Origin: JBHIYN01 sp041984235
Lineage (GTDB): Bacteria > Pseudomonadota > Gammaproteobacteria > Ga0077536
Reading direction: 5' to 3'
Assembly: GCA_041984235.1 (NCBI GenBank)
Contig: JBHIYN010000007.1
Location: forward strand, 186,001-250,000
DNA: 64,000 nucleotides
Shown: one piece after another, positions 50,215-59,988 of the stretch
Layout of the letters: each line of letters opens with the position of its first letter
How positions within the stretch are numbered: position 1 is the stretch's first letter
Position numbers and translations under genes: made by a program
The notes under the pieces: generated by a model
Told to the model about the DNA's origin: nothing
What the model saw: only the letters and a program-made list of their open reading frames with translations
Databases searched by the model: none

Positions 50215-51987
50215 CTAGATAACCCCAACCCCGCCATCTCGTCGTAGAAAGCGGGTCGGGCCATTACGACGGCCGGTATCGTCCGTGACGTAGAGCAAAT
50301 ATCTTTGTGCACGCGTGACGCCTACGTAGAAAAGGCGCTTTGCCTCTTCAAGTTGCTCGTCGGTTCTAAGGGAAGAATGCGGGATTTTGCCCTCGTGCAG
50401 GTCTATCATCGCTACGCCTTGGAACTCGCGCCCCTTCGCATTGTGAAGACTCGATAATTTCAGTGCGCCCCGCGGACTCGCATAGATCCCAAGCGCATCA
50501 ATCGATAGTGTGGCAAGGTCAACCTTGTTATTGCGCATATCAGCCTTCATCTCCTCTACAGAAGCAGGGAGGATTCGCGCCTCACTTGCGGCCAGGAGTT
50601 CTTCACTTGTTAGTATTTCGGTGAACGCTAGAGCTGCATTTTCGAGCCAAGCGACGCCATCGGCGTGTTCGTCACACAATGCCTTAGCCCCGCCCAGAAG
50701 GCGAAAGACTATTCGCCTACCACCGTATGAAAATATCCCAAAATTGGCTCGCCCTGTAGCATTCAGCAGCGTGTTGAATAAGGAGCGCTCGATCGCCGGT
50801 ATAGCGTCCGGATTCGGTTCCATCAGATAGCCGCAGATTTGCTCAGCCAACGGCGCAAAATCCCTGTTCCTCCGGTATGGTCTGGCGCCGGGCCCAACGA
50901 TCGGGACACCGTGCTCGCGTAGCCGGCGTCCGAGAGGGAACAGCGAGTACCACGTCGGCGCAAGAATCGCCGCCTCACCGATTGGTATCCCCAGCTCCTT
51001 AAGGGATGGCAAGAACCGTTCGACGATAACTGCAAATGCGCTAGTGCCGTGCACGCAAGCGGGAACGTCCGGGCAGTCCTTCCAAGGCCCTTGCGGCGTC
51101 ATCACGGGGTCTCTCGGAAACAGGGCGTTTGCTTGCTCAATAATTGGGCGGCTTGATCGGAAATTTCCAGTTAGCTGGAAGTCCGTTCTTGCGCCGACCT
51201 GTTCCGCAAAATCATCGGCTAAGTCAGGTCGGGCGCCGGCGAACCCGAATATTGACTGGAAGGGATCACCCACCAGGAAGAAGCGCGTTCTGTCACGTCT
51301 CGCTAGGAGAAGAAGAATCTCAACCTGTAGATCGCTTGTATCCTGAAACTCGTCAACTAACACCCACGCAAATCGCGAGGAAACGTAATCGAGAATCTCC
51401 GGGCGCTCCGTTAACAGTAAATACGCCCGGTAAATAATATTTGCGAAATCTATCAGACCTCGGTGCTGGACAGCGTCCCAGTAGTCCCGCGCCACCTCTT
51501 CCGTCAACGCTCCAAATTCGAGCGGACCGCCGACTGGTTCGCCGTTTGCACCAACGCGTAACTGAGAGAATTCGTCATACTCTTTGAATCCTAAATCGTA
51601 TCGCCCATGCGTTGCCCATACGGCATCAATTATTTCTTCAAACTCTTCACTATCCGGGGTCAGGATCTTGAATCCGCTCTCATATCCTTCAACGAGATGA
51701 CAAAAGGGCCGGAAGATATGATTAAGGCAGAACGAATGAATAGTGCAGATATCGTAATACTGCTCATCACCTGGTTGAATTTGGTGCCTGAGGCGCGCTT
51801 CGATCTCGAAGACGGCCGCATTGGTGTACGTGATGCAGGCTACCCTGCGCGGTGTATCGCGAACGTCGCGTAGGACCCTCATCAGCTTGGAGACGATTGC
51901 CCTTGTCTTGCCACTCCCGGGACACGCTGTGAGCATCAGATTGTTTTCGTACTCCACGGCGCGGCGCTGTTCCGGAGTAAGCCTCAT
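50215..51987 (-). CDS. gajB: GajB-like UvrD-family helicase (Gabija system)
   Basis: A 590-residue SF1A helicase. Motif I is ACPGSGKTRAI (21-31), motif II LVDEFQDTSD, motif III FFLVGDPFQSIFGFAGA, motif IV GNFRSSRPI, a late LHNAKGREFQGVAMI, and motif VI FYVGVTRAQRYL. It overlaps the OLD-type nuclease gene by 4 bp (ATGA). A UvrD-like helicase directly after a class 2 OLD nuclease defines the Gabija defence system. In studied systems GajB senses DNA ends and activates the GajAB complex against phage DNA. It is slightly longer than Bacillus cereus GajB. Confidence 0.88.
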   Translation of the reverse strand: MRLTPEQRRAVEYENNLMLTACPGSGKTRAIVSKLMRVLRDVRDTPRRVACITYTNAAVFEIEARLRHQIQPGDEQYYDICTIHSFCLNHIFRPFCHLVEGYESGFKILTPDSEEFEEIIDAVWATHGRYDLGFKEYDEFSQLRVGANGEPVGGPLEFGALTEEVARDYWDAVQHRGLIDFANIIYRAYLLLTERPEILDYVSSRFAWVLVDEFQDTSDLQVEILLLLARRDRTRFFLVGDPFQSIFGFAGARPDLADDFAEQVGARTDFQLTGNFRSSRPIIEQANALFPRDPVMTPQGPWKDCPDVPACVHGTSAFAVIVERFLPSLKELGIPIGEAAILAPTWYSLFPLGRRLREHGVPIVGPGARPYRRNRDFAPLAEQICGYLMEPNPDAIPAIERSLFNTLLNATGRANFGIFSYGGRRIVFRLLGGAKALCDEHADGVAWLENAALAFTEILTSEELLAASEARILPASVEEMKADMRNNKVDLATLSIDALGIYASPRGALKLSSLHNAKGREFQGVAMIDLHEGKIPHSSLRTDEQLEEAKRLFYVGVTRAQRYLLYVTDDTGRRNGPTRFLRRDGGVGVI

Positions 51988-53801
51988 TCTTCAAGTAGCC
52001 ACGCTGCCGCATCTGAGATGTATTTGGGCACGTAGGTCGCCGACTCCACATACCGGGCTGCTATCTGTGCGAATCGTGCCTTACCAAAGCGCTTCGCCGT
52101 GTTCAATACTTTGTCTCGTAGTTCTCGCAAGAGGGCTTTTCTCTCCTCGTCTTCTAGTTCGCCGGATTCCAGCGCAATGCGTCCATGCCTTAGTTGCTGC
52201 GCAATCCGCGGCGCGCCTATGTCATCAGCGGCATTCGCAAACATCTCCAAGGTGCCTGTTACGGTTACGGCCCGCTCGAACGTGGTCTTACACTGGAATA
52301 CGCTAATGTGATCATTCTCTAGCGCTGTCAGATTCACGACTTCCGGCAGCTCATCCTCTCCTCCAAGATCGAAATTCGCGTCGCTGGGCGTGAGATCACC
52401 ATCTGAAACTATGGCGCACTTCTTCGGAAGAGCACGTTCATCGAACAGCTTTGCGTAAGCATCAAAGTGGACGCCGTATATCGGAATAATGGAGACACCC
52501 TCCCGCTCAATGTCGATATTGGAGACGGACTTGAGCAACGCTGGAATGAGGAATAGTTCGGCCGGCCCCTCAACCAACATGACTTTTCTGGCGAAAAGCA
52601 AATTCGACTTCGTGGCGTCCAGATATCGCTCCAGATCTTCAATCTCTTCAGGAGAAAGCGCATTCGCACTGGTCGGCGCTGTTGAGGCTATTTGGCCTTT
52701 GTCTGTCTGGGTTAGCACGACATACGAATTGAGTGGCGCATCGGCAGTGATATGCGTGCTGTGCGTAGTCAAGATCGATTGAAAGGGGAGTGCGCTGAGT
52801 GCTTGAAAAAGGGTCAGCTGAAGCTGTGGATGCAAATGCGCCTCGGGCTCCTCAAATAGAATTATCTGGCCTGCGGATTTCTGCTGCTCTATCCGTTTCC
52901 GGAAGTACTCGAACAGGATCGAAACGTACAAGACGTTGTTCAACCCTAGTCCGTTCGCGGATGGTTCGAATCCAGACAGGGCGAAGTTTGCGAGGAGAAT
53001 TCGCAAAGAGCGCACGATCGACTGAAAGGTTGGCTCGGCAAGACCAAGGTCAACATCCATCTGGAATGCGGGGCCGGATACTTCCGCAAACGAATTGTCT
53101 ATCGATTCCGCGATCTCTTTGATGGTTGTGGCATTCGCGATATCGCTGTTTGCTGTCCGAAGGGCATCCAATAGCTCCTCCTGCTCGGCCTCGGGAACGT
53201 CAGTGGCATCGATAAGCCGCCCTAACGGAGAATTTCGGTAGCTCCGCAGCTCGTTCTCGACATCCCGAAGCGCCGGGAGAAACACCACGAGAAAGGACTG
53301 CAAGTCCCCAAACCTTATAGACGAACCGATGTCCTCATCCCAGTCGATTTGAGCTGGGTCCAATGCGGGATCGCCGCCCCCAGTCATTTCCCAGTGATAG
53401 TCGTCTCGATTCAAGTCTCCGGGCTCAAGTTCTCCAACCTCAAGATCCTCCCTCACGGCGAGCCTAGGACGGTACCGATATACAAGGCGCGCCCGATCCG
53501 GCTCAGTCTGCCAGGCCCCGACCAGAGCTTCTTCGTTGACCTTACCGGCGAAATCCGTGAGCTCAACCGCAATCAATACCTGGAGAGGACGCGATAGGTC
53601 TGCTTCTCCGTGGATATCGCGGGGCAACAGGGCCCGATAAGCAGACGACAGATTTGCGTCGATGCATAGGCGGATCGCGTGTAGAAGGTTGGATTTTCCG
53701 GTGTTGTTCTCGCCGATGATGCACGTAGTGCTCGGACCGATCGGCACGTCCAAATGCGCGAACGATCTGAAATTTCGTATGACGACACGGCTTAAGTGCA
53801 T
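51984..53801 (-). CDS. gajA: GajA-like OLD-family ATPase/TOPRIM nuclease (Gabija system)
   Basis: A 605-residue protein. The ABC-type ATPase half has Walker A GENNTGKS (30-37), Walker B ILFEEPEAHLHP (from 314) and the THSTH switch (346-350). The TOPRIM nuclease half has LVEGPAEL (Glu411) and VSDGDL (Asp467, Asp469), followed by a basic GKARFAQ segment (Lys574). This is the class 2 OLD layout of GajA, a nucleotide-sensing DNA-nicking endonuclease. The ATG follows the hsdM stop by 9 bp with AGGGAG in the gap, so gajAB are the tail of the restriction-modification operon. Base composition is visibly more AT-rich than the flanking chromosome. Confidence 0.9.
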   Translation of the reverse strand: MHLSRVVIRNFRSFAHLDVPIGPSTTCIIGENNTGKSNLLHAIRLCIDANLSSAYRALLPRDIHGEADLSRPLQVLIAVELTDFAGKVNEEALVGAWQTEPDRARLVYRYRPRLAVREDLEVGELEPGDLNRDDYHWEMTGGGDPALDPAQIDWDEDIGSSIRFGDLQSFLVVFLPALRDVENELRSYRNSPLGRLIDATDVPEAEQEELLDALRTANSDIANATTIKEIAESIDNSFAEVSGPAFQMDVDLGLAEPTFQSIVRSLRILLANFALSGFEPSANGLGLNNVLYVSILFEYFRKRIEQQKSAGQIILFEEPEAHLHPQLQLTLFQALSALPFQSILTTHSTHITADAPLNSYVVLTQTDKGQIASTAPTSANALSPEEIEDLERYLDATKSNLLFARKVMLVEGPAELFLIPALLKSVSNIDIEREGVSIIPIYGVHFDAYAKLFDERALPKKCAIVSDGDLTPSDANFDLGGEDELPEVVNLTALENDHISVFQCKTTFERAVTVTGTLEMFANAADDIGAPRIAQQLRHGRIALESGELEDEERKALLRELRDKVLNTAKRFGKARFAQIAARYVESATYVPKYISDAAAWLLEE

Positions 53802-53810
53802 TGGCTCCCT

Positions 53811-55301
53811 CTATGCTTTAGTTGTCAGCCCACTTAGCACCTCACGAAAGCTATTCAGCCCCGCTTCCAAGTTCTCGATGATTTCCTCGGCCAGCTCGTC
53901 AGGCTCGGGCAGGTTATCGAGGTCCGTAAGGCTTTTGTCCTTCAGCCAAAACACATCGAGGCTGGTCTTGTCACGCGCGACGAGCTCCTCGTAGGTGTAG
54001 CGCCGCCATCGGCCCTCGGGATTCTTCTCCGGATCCCACGTTTTGTTGCGCTCGTGCCGGTTTTCCGTGTTGTAGCATGCGATGAAGTCGGCCAGGTCTT
54101 CGTAGCGCATCGTCTTCTTCTTCAGGGTGTGATGGACATTGGTCCGGTAGTCGTAATACCACACCTCCTTCGTCCACGGGTCGGGGCTTGCTTCGCGGTT
54201 ATCGAAGAACAGCACGTTCGCCTTCACGCCGTGGGCGTAGAAGATGCCCGTGGGCAAACGGAGGATCGTGTGGAGATCGGTATTCTCCAGAAGCTTCCTG
54301 CGGATCGTTTCGCCAGCCCCGCCTTCGAAGAGCACGTTGTCCGGGACAACGACTGCCGCCTTACCGGTGGTCTTGAGCATCGTCCTGATGTGCTGGACGA
54401 AATTGAGTTGCTTGTTTGCGGTCGTTGCCCAGAAATCCTGGCGGTTGTAGGTAAGGTCGTCGGTCTCCTGCTCGCCCTCCTCGTTTGTAAAGCTCATGGA
54501 GCTCTTCTTGCCGAAGGGTGGATTGGCAAGCACGTATTCGTAGGTATCCGGGCTGGCCGCGACGAGGGCGTCGTTCGGCGAAATCAGCGCGTCGCCATCG
54601 ATTTCGCCGATGTTGTGCAGAAACATGTTCATGAGACAGAGCCGACGCGTGTTGGCGACGATCTCGTTGCCGTGGAACGTTCTATGCTTGAGGAAATCCT
54701 TCTGCCGCTTGTCGAGCTGGTAGTTATCGGGATTGGTTATGAAGTCGTAGGCGGCGAGAAAGAAGCCGCCTGTCCCGCACGCGGGGTCCGCGATCGTCTT
54801 GCCGGGCTCGGGGCGCACACATTCGACCATCGCGCGGATGAGGGCGCGGGGCGTGAAATACTGGCCCGCTCCTGATTTCGTATCCTCGGCGTTCTTCTCC
54901 AGCAGGCCCTCGTAGATGTCGCCCTTGATGTCCGCGCCCATGGTCGCCCACTGGGTGCTGTCCACCATGTCTATCAAGCGGTAGAGCTTGGCCGGGTCCT
55001 GAATCTTGTTTTGCGCCTTGGTGAATATCTGACCGAGTATCCCCTTCCTCTGGCCGAGCTCCCGTAACAGCTCGATGTAGTGGCCCTCGAGGTCAGCACC
55101 GCGTTTGCTGTTCAGGCTGTGCCAGTTGTACTCAGGCGGGATACCTACATCGCGGTTGTAGGGTGGTTTGGCGTACTCGTCCGCCATCTTCAGGAACATT
55201 AGGTAGGTGAGCTGTTCGAGGTAATCACCATAGCTGACTCCGTCGTCCTTGAGGACCGTACAGAAGCTCCAGACCTTGGAGATTATTGGCGCGGTATTCA
55301 T
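53811..55301 (-). CDS. hsdM: Type I restriction-modification N6-adenine methyltransferase subunit HsdM
   Basis: A 496-residue protein with the N-terminal HsdM helical domain (SYGDYLEQLTYLMFLKMADEYA) and the methyltransferase domain: GQYFTPRALIRAMV, motif I IADPACGTGGFFLAAYDF, motif IV LANPPFGKKSS. The C-terminal helices contact HsdS. It methylates adenine in the sequence read by HsdS and is needed for cleavage by the full complex. It overlaps hsdS by 4 bp and is followed 9 bp later by gajA. Confidence 0.93.
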   Translation of the reverse strand: MNTAPIISKVWSFCTVLKDDGVSYGDYLEQLTYLMFLKMADEYAKPPYNRDVGIPPEYNWHSLNSKRGADLEGHYIELLRELGQRKGILGQIFTKAQNKIQDPAKLYRLIDMVDSTQWATMGADIKGDIYEGLLEKNAEDTKSGAGQYFTPRALIRAMVECVRPEPGKTIADPACGTGGFFLAAYDFITNPDNYQLDKRQKDFLKHRTFHGNEIVANTRRLCLMNMFLHNIGEIDGDALISPNDALVAASPDTYEYVLANPPFGKKSSMSFTNEEGEQETDDLTYNRQDFWATTANKQLNFVQHIRTMLKTTGKAAVVVPDNVLFEGGAGETIRRKLLENTDLHTILRLPTGIFYAHGVKANVLFFDNREASPDPWTKEVWYYDYRTNVHHTLKKKTMRYEDLADFIACYNTENRHERNKTWDPEKNPEGRWRRYTYEELVARDKTSLDVFWLKDKSLTDLDNLPEPDELAEEIIENLEAGLNSFREVLSGLTTKA

Positions 55302-56869
55302 GCGGCGTTCTTCCTTTTAGATTTCTTCTTTCCTCTTTCCTCATTCTCGGCCTTGATTCGCTTCAGCAAAGCAGATGCAGACTCATCGGTCGGATCTTGC
55401 GCAACGAGCTTCCCGGAAAAGGCCTTCTTCAGAATGGATTGCCGCAGAGCTTCCGATCGAGCTAATTGCACCTCGATTTCATTTAATACGCTATCAACCT
55501 TGGATAGCCTCTCCGCTATTTGCCCGAGAGCTGCTTCTTCTTCTGCGCGTGGAGCGACGGGTACGATTAAGTTCGACACCTTGGATATGCTCAAGGTATG
55601 CAGACCTGATGTCGAGCTCGCTTCCCTAACGATTAGATCACGTCCTAACGGAGACAGGAGAAAGTTGAGAAGAAATCGCGGCTCAGAGCTTGTTCCGAGC
55701 CGCACTCGTATCAGATGGTTTTGATGGCCACAGTTGGGGACCTCGTCGGCCCAAACAGCGACACGGCCAATCTGCTCGATGCTGCCGTTCCCCTCGACTA
55801 CAAGAAGATCGCCGGATTGGAGCTTTATCTTGCTGGCTTCTTCCTCTGTAACGCCGATCTCATAGATCTCGTCGGTTAGGAGCCGATCAGCATAAACGTT
55901 TGCCACGCGGAGATATTTCATCCTGCAAGTGAGATCATTCCGCTTCTGATTCTTTGTAATCCCACCTGAAACTTCGGCGATATACCCAAGACGAAGCCAT
56001 GCCCAGCCATCCGGCAGTTGTGGTAGTTTCGCCTTCATTTCGTTCGCGATCGGGGTGATGGTGGGCGGGGGCTTTGGCTTCGCCGGCTTCTTGCCCGGCT
56101 TGCCATCCACTTCCCATTGCTTTACCGCGGCTTTCCATTCTTCGACCTGATTCTCGTAGCGGGCTTCGCGTTCGTGCTTGATGCGGGCTAGCAGCTCGTC
56201 GGGGCTTTCGAGCTTGTCCTGGTTCTGCTCGCGCCACTGTGCGGTCAGCTTGCCTTCGAAGGCGTGCTTGAGCACAGCTTGACGATAGACCTTCAGTTGC
56301 TCCCGTGCAGTTTTTAGGTTCTCGATTCCTTTATCGAGATCCGAAAACAGCTCTTCAAGCTTCGCGACGATACGGATCTGCTCGGCTATGGGCGGCAACC
56401 CTATTGAGATGGTATCCACCAAAGCAGGTTTTACCCGCATTAACGAACCTCCTACGCCAGACGCATTGTGCGAGAGATAGTCGCGCACCCTAGCGTAAGT
56501 CAAAACGAACCGGAGCAACCTCGGATCAACGTTCTCGCTTTTTGAGAAAACGATCCATTCTGTCGATGCGATTTTCGGATATTCAGAGAAATCGCCGACG
56601 ACCCATGCGCGATTGAGGCGAGGGTTTATCTTCGAAAGAAGTACGTCGCCGGGCGACACGTACTGTTTGTTTGAGCCTATTTCGCTAGCGTTGATGATTT
56701 CGGGCCGTCCAGTTTCATGGCTCGGGACACTGTACAGTTCAAATACACCGGCGGATTCATCTGTCGGATTGAAGGTTGTAGATCGGTCTCGACGCAAGAG
56801 CTTTAGTCCAAGCTCCGCCCAACCTAGCGGCAACACCGCAGTAGCTACAAGACTTAACCCTTCGCTCAT
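55298..56869 (-). CDS. hsdS: Type I restriction-modification specificity subunit HsdS
   Basis: A 523-residue protein with two target-recognition domains. TRD1 spans residues ~15-150 and is followed by the helical spacer IAEQIRIVAKLEELFSDLDKGIENL. TRD2 spans ~285-425 (LPDGWAWLRLGYIAEVSGG) and a second spacer (EEEAALGQIAERLSKVDSVLNEI) follows. A charged Lys/Pro-rich stretch (PGKKPAKPKPPP) precedes TRD2, and a Lys-rich tail ends the protein. Sequence specificity cannot be predicted here. The gene overlaps hsdR and hsdM by 4 bp each. No inverted partial hsdS copies for phase variation are visible. Confidence 0.92.
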   Translation of the reverse strand: MSEGLSLVATAVLPLGWAELGLKLLRRDRSTTFNPTDESAGVFELYSVPSHETGRPEIINASEIGSNKQYVSPGDVLLSKINPRLNRAWVVGDFSEYPKIASTEWIVFSKSENVDPRLLRFVLTYARVRDYLSHNASGVGGSLMRVKPALVDTISIGLPPIAEQIRIVAKLEELFSDLDKGIENLKTAREQLKVYRQAVLKHAFEGKLTAQWREQNQDKLESPDELLARIKHEREARYENQVEEWKAAVKQWEVDGKPGKKPAKPKPPPTITPIANEMKAKLPQLPDGWAWLRLGYIAEVSGGITKNQKRNDLTCRMKYLRVANVYADRLLTDEIYEIGVTEEEASKIKLQSGDLLVVEGNGSIEQIGRVAVWADEVPNCGHQNHLIRVRLGTSSEPRFLLNFLLSPLGRDLIVREASSTSGLHTLSISKVSNLIVPVAPRAEEEAALGQIAERLSKVDSVLNEIEVQLARSEALRQSILKKAFSGKLVAQDPTDESASALLKRIKAENEERGKKKSKRKNAA

Positions 56870-59634
56870 GCGACCAATGCTTCGTTTAGTTCCTCAATCA
56901 CTTCATCCATACGATCGCCGAAAAGCTGATACATCCTCCCCATACCGCCTCTCGCATCGAACGGTGCCATCTCCAAGTCGTCCCGTTCGATGTGGAATGA
57001 GCTGATCATGTGGTCGCGGATCATGCGTAGCCATTCCATCTGCTCGTCGTTGAACTTCTCTCCCGACCCACTGTGGCGCTTCAAGATCCATTCCTGAAAG
57101 TTCTTCCTGACGGTCTCTGCATATGGCGAGAGCGCTGGGTCGATGCCGCAGACGCGGCGGACCAGGGCGACCAGCGCCGTCAGCTCGGAAACGGGCTCCT
57201 GGCCCTGGTAGTCGTCGAGATGGGCGTAAGCTCGCCAGACGCGCAGGGGCGCGAGCCGCGGGCGGTCACTGCGGAGCCTGTCCATGAGCGCCCTGACCAT
57301 GGCGTAGGTCATTTCGCTGCGCCGATGCGGCTGGCTATAGAAGATGGTCAGCGCCTCGATCTCGTCCCGGTGCTCATCCAGATACGCGTGGAAATCCCTT
57401 ACCATTCCCTGCGCATTCGCTTCGGCGTCGCCTTCCCATTCGGCCCGGGTGAGGGTATCGAGATTCTCGTGGTCGATGGTCTGCTCTTTGTCACGTCGAA
57501 TGCTGTCGATGAGCTCTATCAGCTCGCCGTTGAAGACATTGGCGGCTTCGCCGACGAGCGCATCGCGGGCCTTTGCACGGGCATCGTCACCGGGATCGGA
57601 ATCGACTGGTGTCTTGTCGATTTCGCGCGCGCGGACCTCGACGTTGTCCGGGTCGATCGCCGAGAGCAGGCGGGCGACGATCTCTCCGAGCCCCGTCCCG
57701 TTCGCTTTGTCACGGATACGCGCCTGCTCGTCATGGTCGAGCTGCTTATTCAGGCGCGCGAGGCGTCCGGCAAGCGAGCTGACCGTATCCTCGTCCCGCG
57801 CGCCCATCATGACGCCCATCGCAAGGTCTTTCAGGGGCACCGAGGGCTTGGTAATCAACGGCTGACTGGCCGTCTTGAGCGACTTGGTAACGCCGATGGC
57901 GTCGACGATCACATAGTGAGTCTTGGCGCTCGCGGCCGAGGGGGTGACTTTCCTGAGGGCGTCATGGTCGAGCGTGCGCGTGCCGCGACCTTTCATCTGC
58001 TCGAAGTAGTTGCGGCTCTTCACGTCCCGCATGAAGAGGAGGCATTCGAGCGGTTTGACGTCCGTGCCGGTCGCGATCATGTCGACCGTCACGGCAATAC
58101 GCGGGTTGTAGTCGTTGCGAAACTGGGCAAGAACGGATTTCGGGTCTTCCTTGGCGTTGTAGGTGACCTTCTTGCAGAACTCGTTGCCCTGGCCGAACTC
58201 TTCGCGCACGGTTTGGATGATGTCGTCGGCGTGGCTGTCGGTCTTGGCGAAGATCAGGGTCTTGGGGACTTCCCGTCGGCCCGGGAAGATCTCGGGGAGC
58301 CGGTCGCGGAAGGTGCGGATGACCGTCCTGATCTGGTCGGGATTAACGATGTCGCGGTCGAGCTGTTTGGCGGAGTAGCTCTCGTCATCGTCCTGCCGTT
58401 CCCAGCGCTTGCTGCGGGTCAGCTTCTCGCGGCGCTCGACGAGCTGGTTCGCTCTCAGGGTACCGCCGCGCCGGGTGCGCTCGGTCTCGATGACGTAGAT
58501 CTCGTTGCCGACGTTGACGCCGTCGGCGACCGCCTCTTCGTGGCCGTACTCGCTGACGACGTTCTTGCGGAAGAAGCCGTAGGTGCGGTTGTCGGGGGTC
58601 GCGGTGAGGCCGATGAGATACGCGTCGAAGTATTCGATCACCTGGCGCCACAGGTTGTAGATGGAGCGGTGGCACTCGTCGATGATGACGAAATCGAAGA
58701 ACTCGGGCGGGATCTTCGGGTTGTAGTCGACCGGTACCGGGGTCCTGGGCCGCACCATCGATTCGGCGGGATTGATCTCTTCGGCGGCCTCGTCGAGCTC
58801 TTCGCCCTTCAGCAGCGAGTACATGCGCTGGATGGTGCTGATGCAGACCTGGCTGTCTTTTGCGACGAAGGAGGATTTGAGGCGCTGCACGTTGTAGAGC
58901 TCAGTGAACTTGCGGTTGTCGTCGGACGGCAGGTAGGCCATGAACTCCTGCTCGGCCTGCTCGCCGAGATTCCTGGTGTCCACCAGGAAGAGGACGCGCT
59001 TCGCATCCGCGTGCTTCAGGAGCCGATAGATGGCGGTGATGGCCGTGTAGGTCTTGCCGGAGCCGGTGGCCATCTGGATCAGGGCGCGCGGGCGATTCTC
59101 CTTGAAGGAGACCTCGAGATTCTCAATCGCCGTAATCTGGCAGGCACGTAAGCCCAGATGGGGCAATGCGGGCAAGTCCTGCAGCCTGGCGCGCAGCGAT
59201 GCCGGCTTGGCCAGCCACTCCTGCATCGTGGTCGGCTGGAGAAAGCTGAAGACTTCCCGGGACCGGGGATACGGGTCGCGGCCATTCGTGAAGCGGGTTA
59301 CGGTGCCGGTGCTCTCGTAGACGAATGGGAGCGGCTCGTGATTACTGACCCATTTCAGCTTGGCTTTGGCGTATCCGCCGGACTGGTCCTCGACCGTGGT
59401 TATCTTCTGGCCCCATTCCTCGGGCTTTGCCTCGATGACGCCTACGGCTTTCTTATCGACGAACAAGACGTAGTCGGCCGGCCCCACGTCCGTGTCGTAC
59501 TCGCGCACCGCGATGCCGAGGCCGGCACCGAAATCGATCTTCTTCTTGTCCTGCACCTGCCAGCCGGCGCGTTCCAGCATGCCGTCGATGATGTCGCGGG
59601 CCTTCTGCTCGGGCGTCTGATTCCGTTCCGCCAT
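56866..59634 (-). CDS. hsdR: Type I restriction-modification endonuclease/translocase subunit HsdR
   Basis: A 922-residue protein. ATG 59634 (MAERNQTPEQ) is chosen because the family starts there and GGGAGG lies upstream; the longer frame reads into the tRNA repeat region. The nuclease PD-(D/E)xK motif is ADYVLFVDKKAVGVIEAKPEE. The helicase has Walker A MATGSGKT, DECH (IIDECHRS), SAT-like GLTATP, and motif VI QMKGRGTRT. A C-terminal helical region contacts HsdS/HsdM. It leads the five-gene operon hsdR-hsdS-hsdM-gajA-gajB, an order different from the usual M-S-R. Confidence 0.92.
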   Translation of the reverse strand: MAERNQTPEQKARDIIDGMLERAGWQVQDKKKIDFGAGLGIAVREYDTDVGPADYVLFVDKKAVGVIEAKPEEWGQKITTVEDQSGGYAKAKLKWVSNHEPLPFVYESTGTVTRFTNGRDPYPRSREVFSFLQPTTMQEWLAKPASLRARLQDLPALPHLGLRACQITAIENLEVSFKENRPRALIQMATGSGKTYTAITAIYRLLKHADAKRVLFLVDTRNLGEQAEQEFMAYLPSDDNRKFTELYNVQRLKSSFVAKDSQVCISTIQRMYSLLKGEELDEAAEEINPAESMVRPRTPVPVDYNPKIPPEFFDFVIIDECHRSIYNLWRQVIEYFDAYLIGLTATPDNRTYGFFRKNVVSEYGHEEAVADGVNVGNEIYVIETERTRRGGTLRANQLVERREKLTRSKRWERQDDDESYSAKQLDRDIVNPDQIRTVIRTFRDRLPEIFPGRREVPKTLIFAKTDSHADDIIQTVREEFGQGNEFCKKVTYNAKEDPKSVLAQFRNDYNPRIAVTVDMIATGTDVKPLECLLFMRDVKSRNYFEQMKGRGTRTLDHDALRKVTPSAASAKTHYVIVDAIGVTKSLKTASQPLITKPSVPLKDLAMGVMMGARDEDTVSSLAGRLARLNKQLDHDEQARIRDKANGTGLGEIVARLLSAIDPDNVEVRAREIDKTPVDSDPGDDARAKARDALVGEAANVFNGELIELIDSIRRDKEQTIDHENLDTLTRAEWEGDAEANAQGMVRDFHAYLDEHRDEIEALTIFYSQPHRRSEMTYAMVRALMDRLRSDRPRLAPLRVWRAYAHLDDYQGQEPVSELTALVALVRRVCGIDPALSPYAETVRKNFQEWILKRHSGSGEKFNDEQMEWLRMIRDHMISSFHIERDDLEMAPFDARGGMGRMYQLFGDRMDEVIEELNEALVA

Positions 59635-59770
59635 GTGCTGCGTCCTCCCGTGCGCGCCCGCCGGCCGGTCGTTGCGCGCCTGAACGCCCACCTTTTTAGG
59701 AAACCTGGCCCAACTAATCAAGAACGGCAGAGTAATCGGGATACCGCGGCCAGGCGCGAATGAAGGCCTG

Positions 59771-59820
59771 TGATTCGCACTGCACCCGAACCACGGAGGC
59801 GTAAACACCGGCTTAGTAAA
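59771..59820. repeat. Decayed partial copy of the 168-bp tRNA-Met repeat
   Basis: These 50 bp align with the last third of the full units: both contain TTCGCACT, then a GGCG...AAACACCG stretch, and both run straight into the tRNA-end copy of the next unit. Many substitutions mark it as older or no longer maintained. Sequence left of about 59770 no longer resembles the unit, so this is where the array is broken by the defence island. Confidence 0.65.
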
Positions 59821-59988
59821 TGGTGGCTATGGGTGGACTTGACCGATTCGCCCTAAGCGAATCGGGACGCGCGACAGCGCGCCCGAAGGGCCACGGCCGC
59901 CTTCGAGCGGCCGTGGTCTACCCCGACCGTAGGTCGGTGGTTCGCACTCCGGTTTAACCTCGGCGATGGAAACACCGCTCTGGGAATA
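59821..59988. repeat. 168-bp tandem repeat unit A, beginning with a tRNA-Met 3'-end copy
   Basis: The first 22 bp equal the last 22 nt (with CCA) of the tRNA-Met gene at 60157-60233. Four hairpins follow: CCGATTCGC/GCGAATCGG with loop CCTAA; GGGACGCGC/GCGCGCCC with loop GACA and a bulged A; CCACGGCCGC/GCGGCCGTGG; and CCGACC/GGTCGG with loop GTA. A moderately AT-richer tail leads into the next copy. The tRNA is transcribed leftwards, so this unit would lie in its 3' trailer. Confidence 0.85.

Noticed and set aside
57073..59151. A 692-codon open frame on the plus strand opposite hsdR
   Set aside because: It is antisense to a complete HsdR with all nuclease and helicase motifs; the translation shows no family features.
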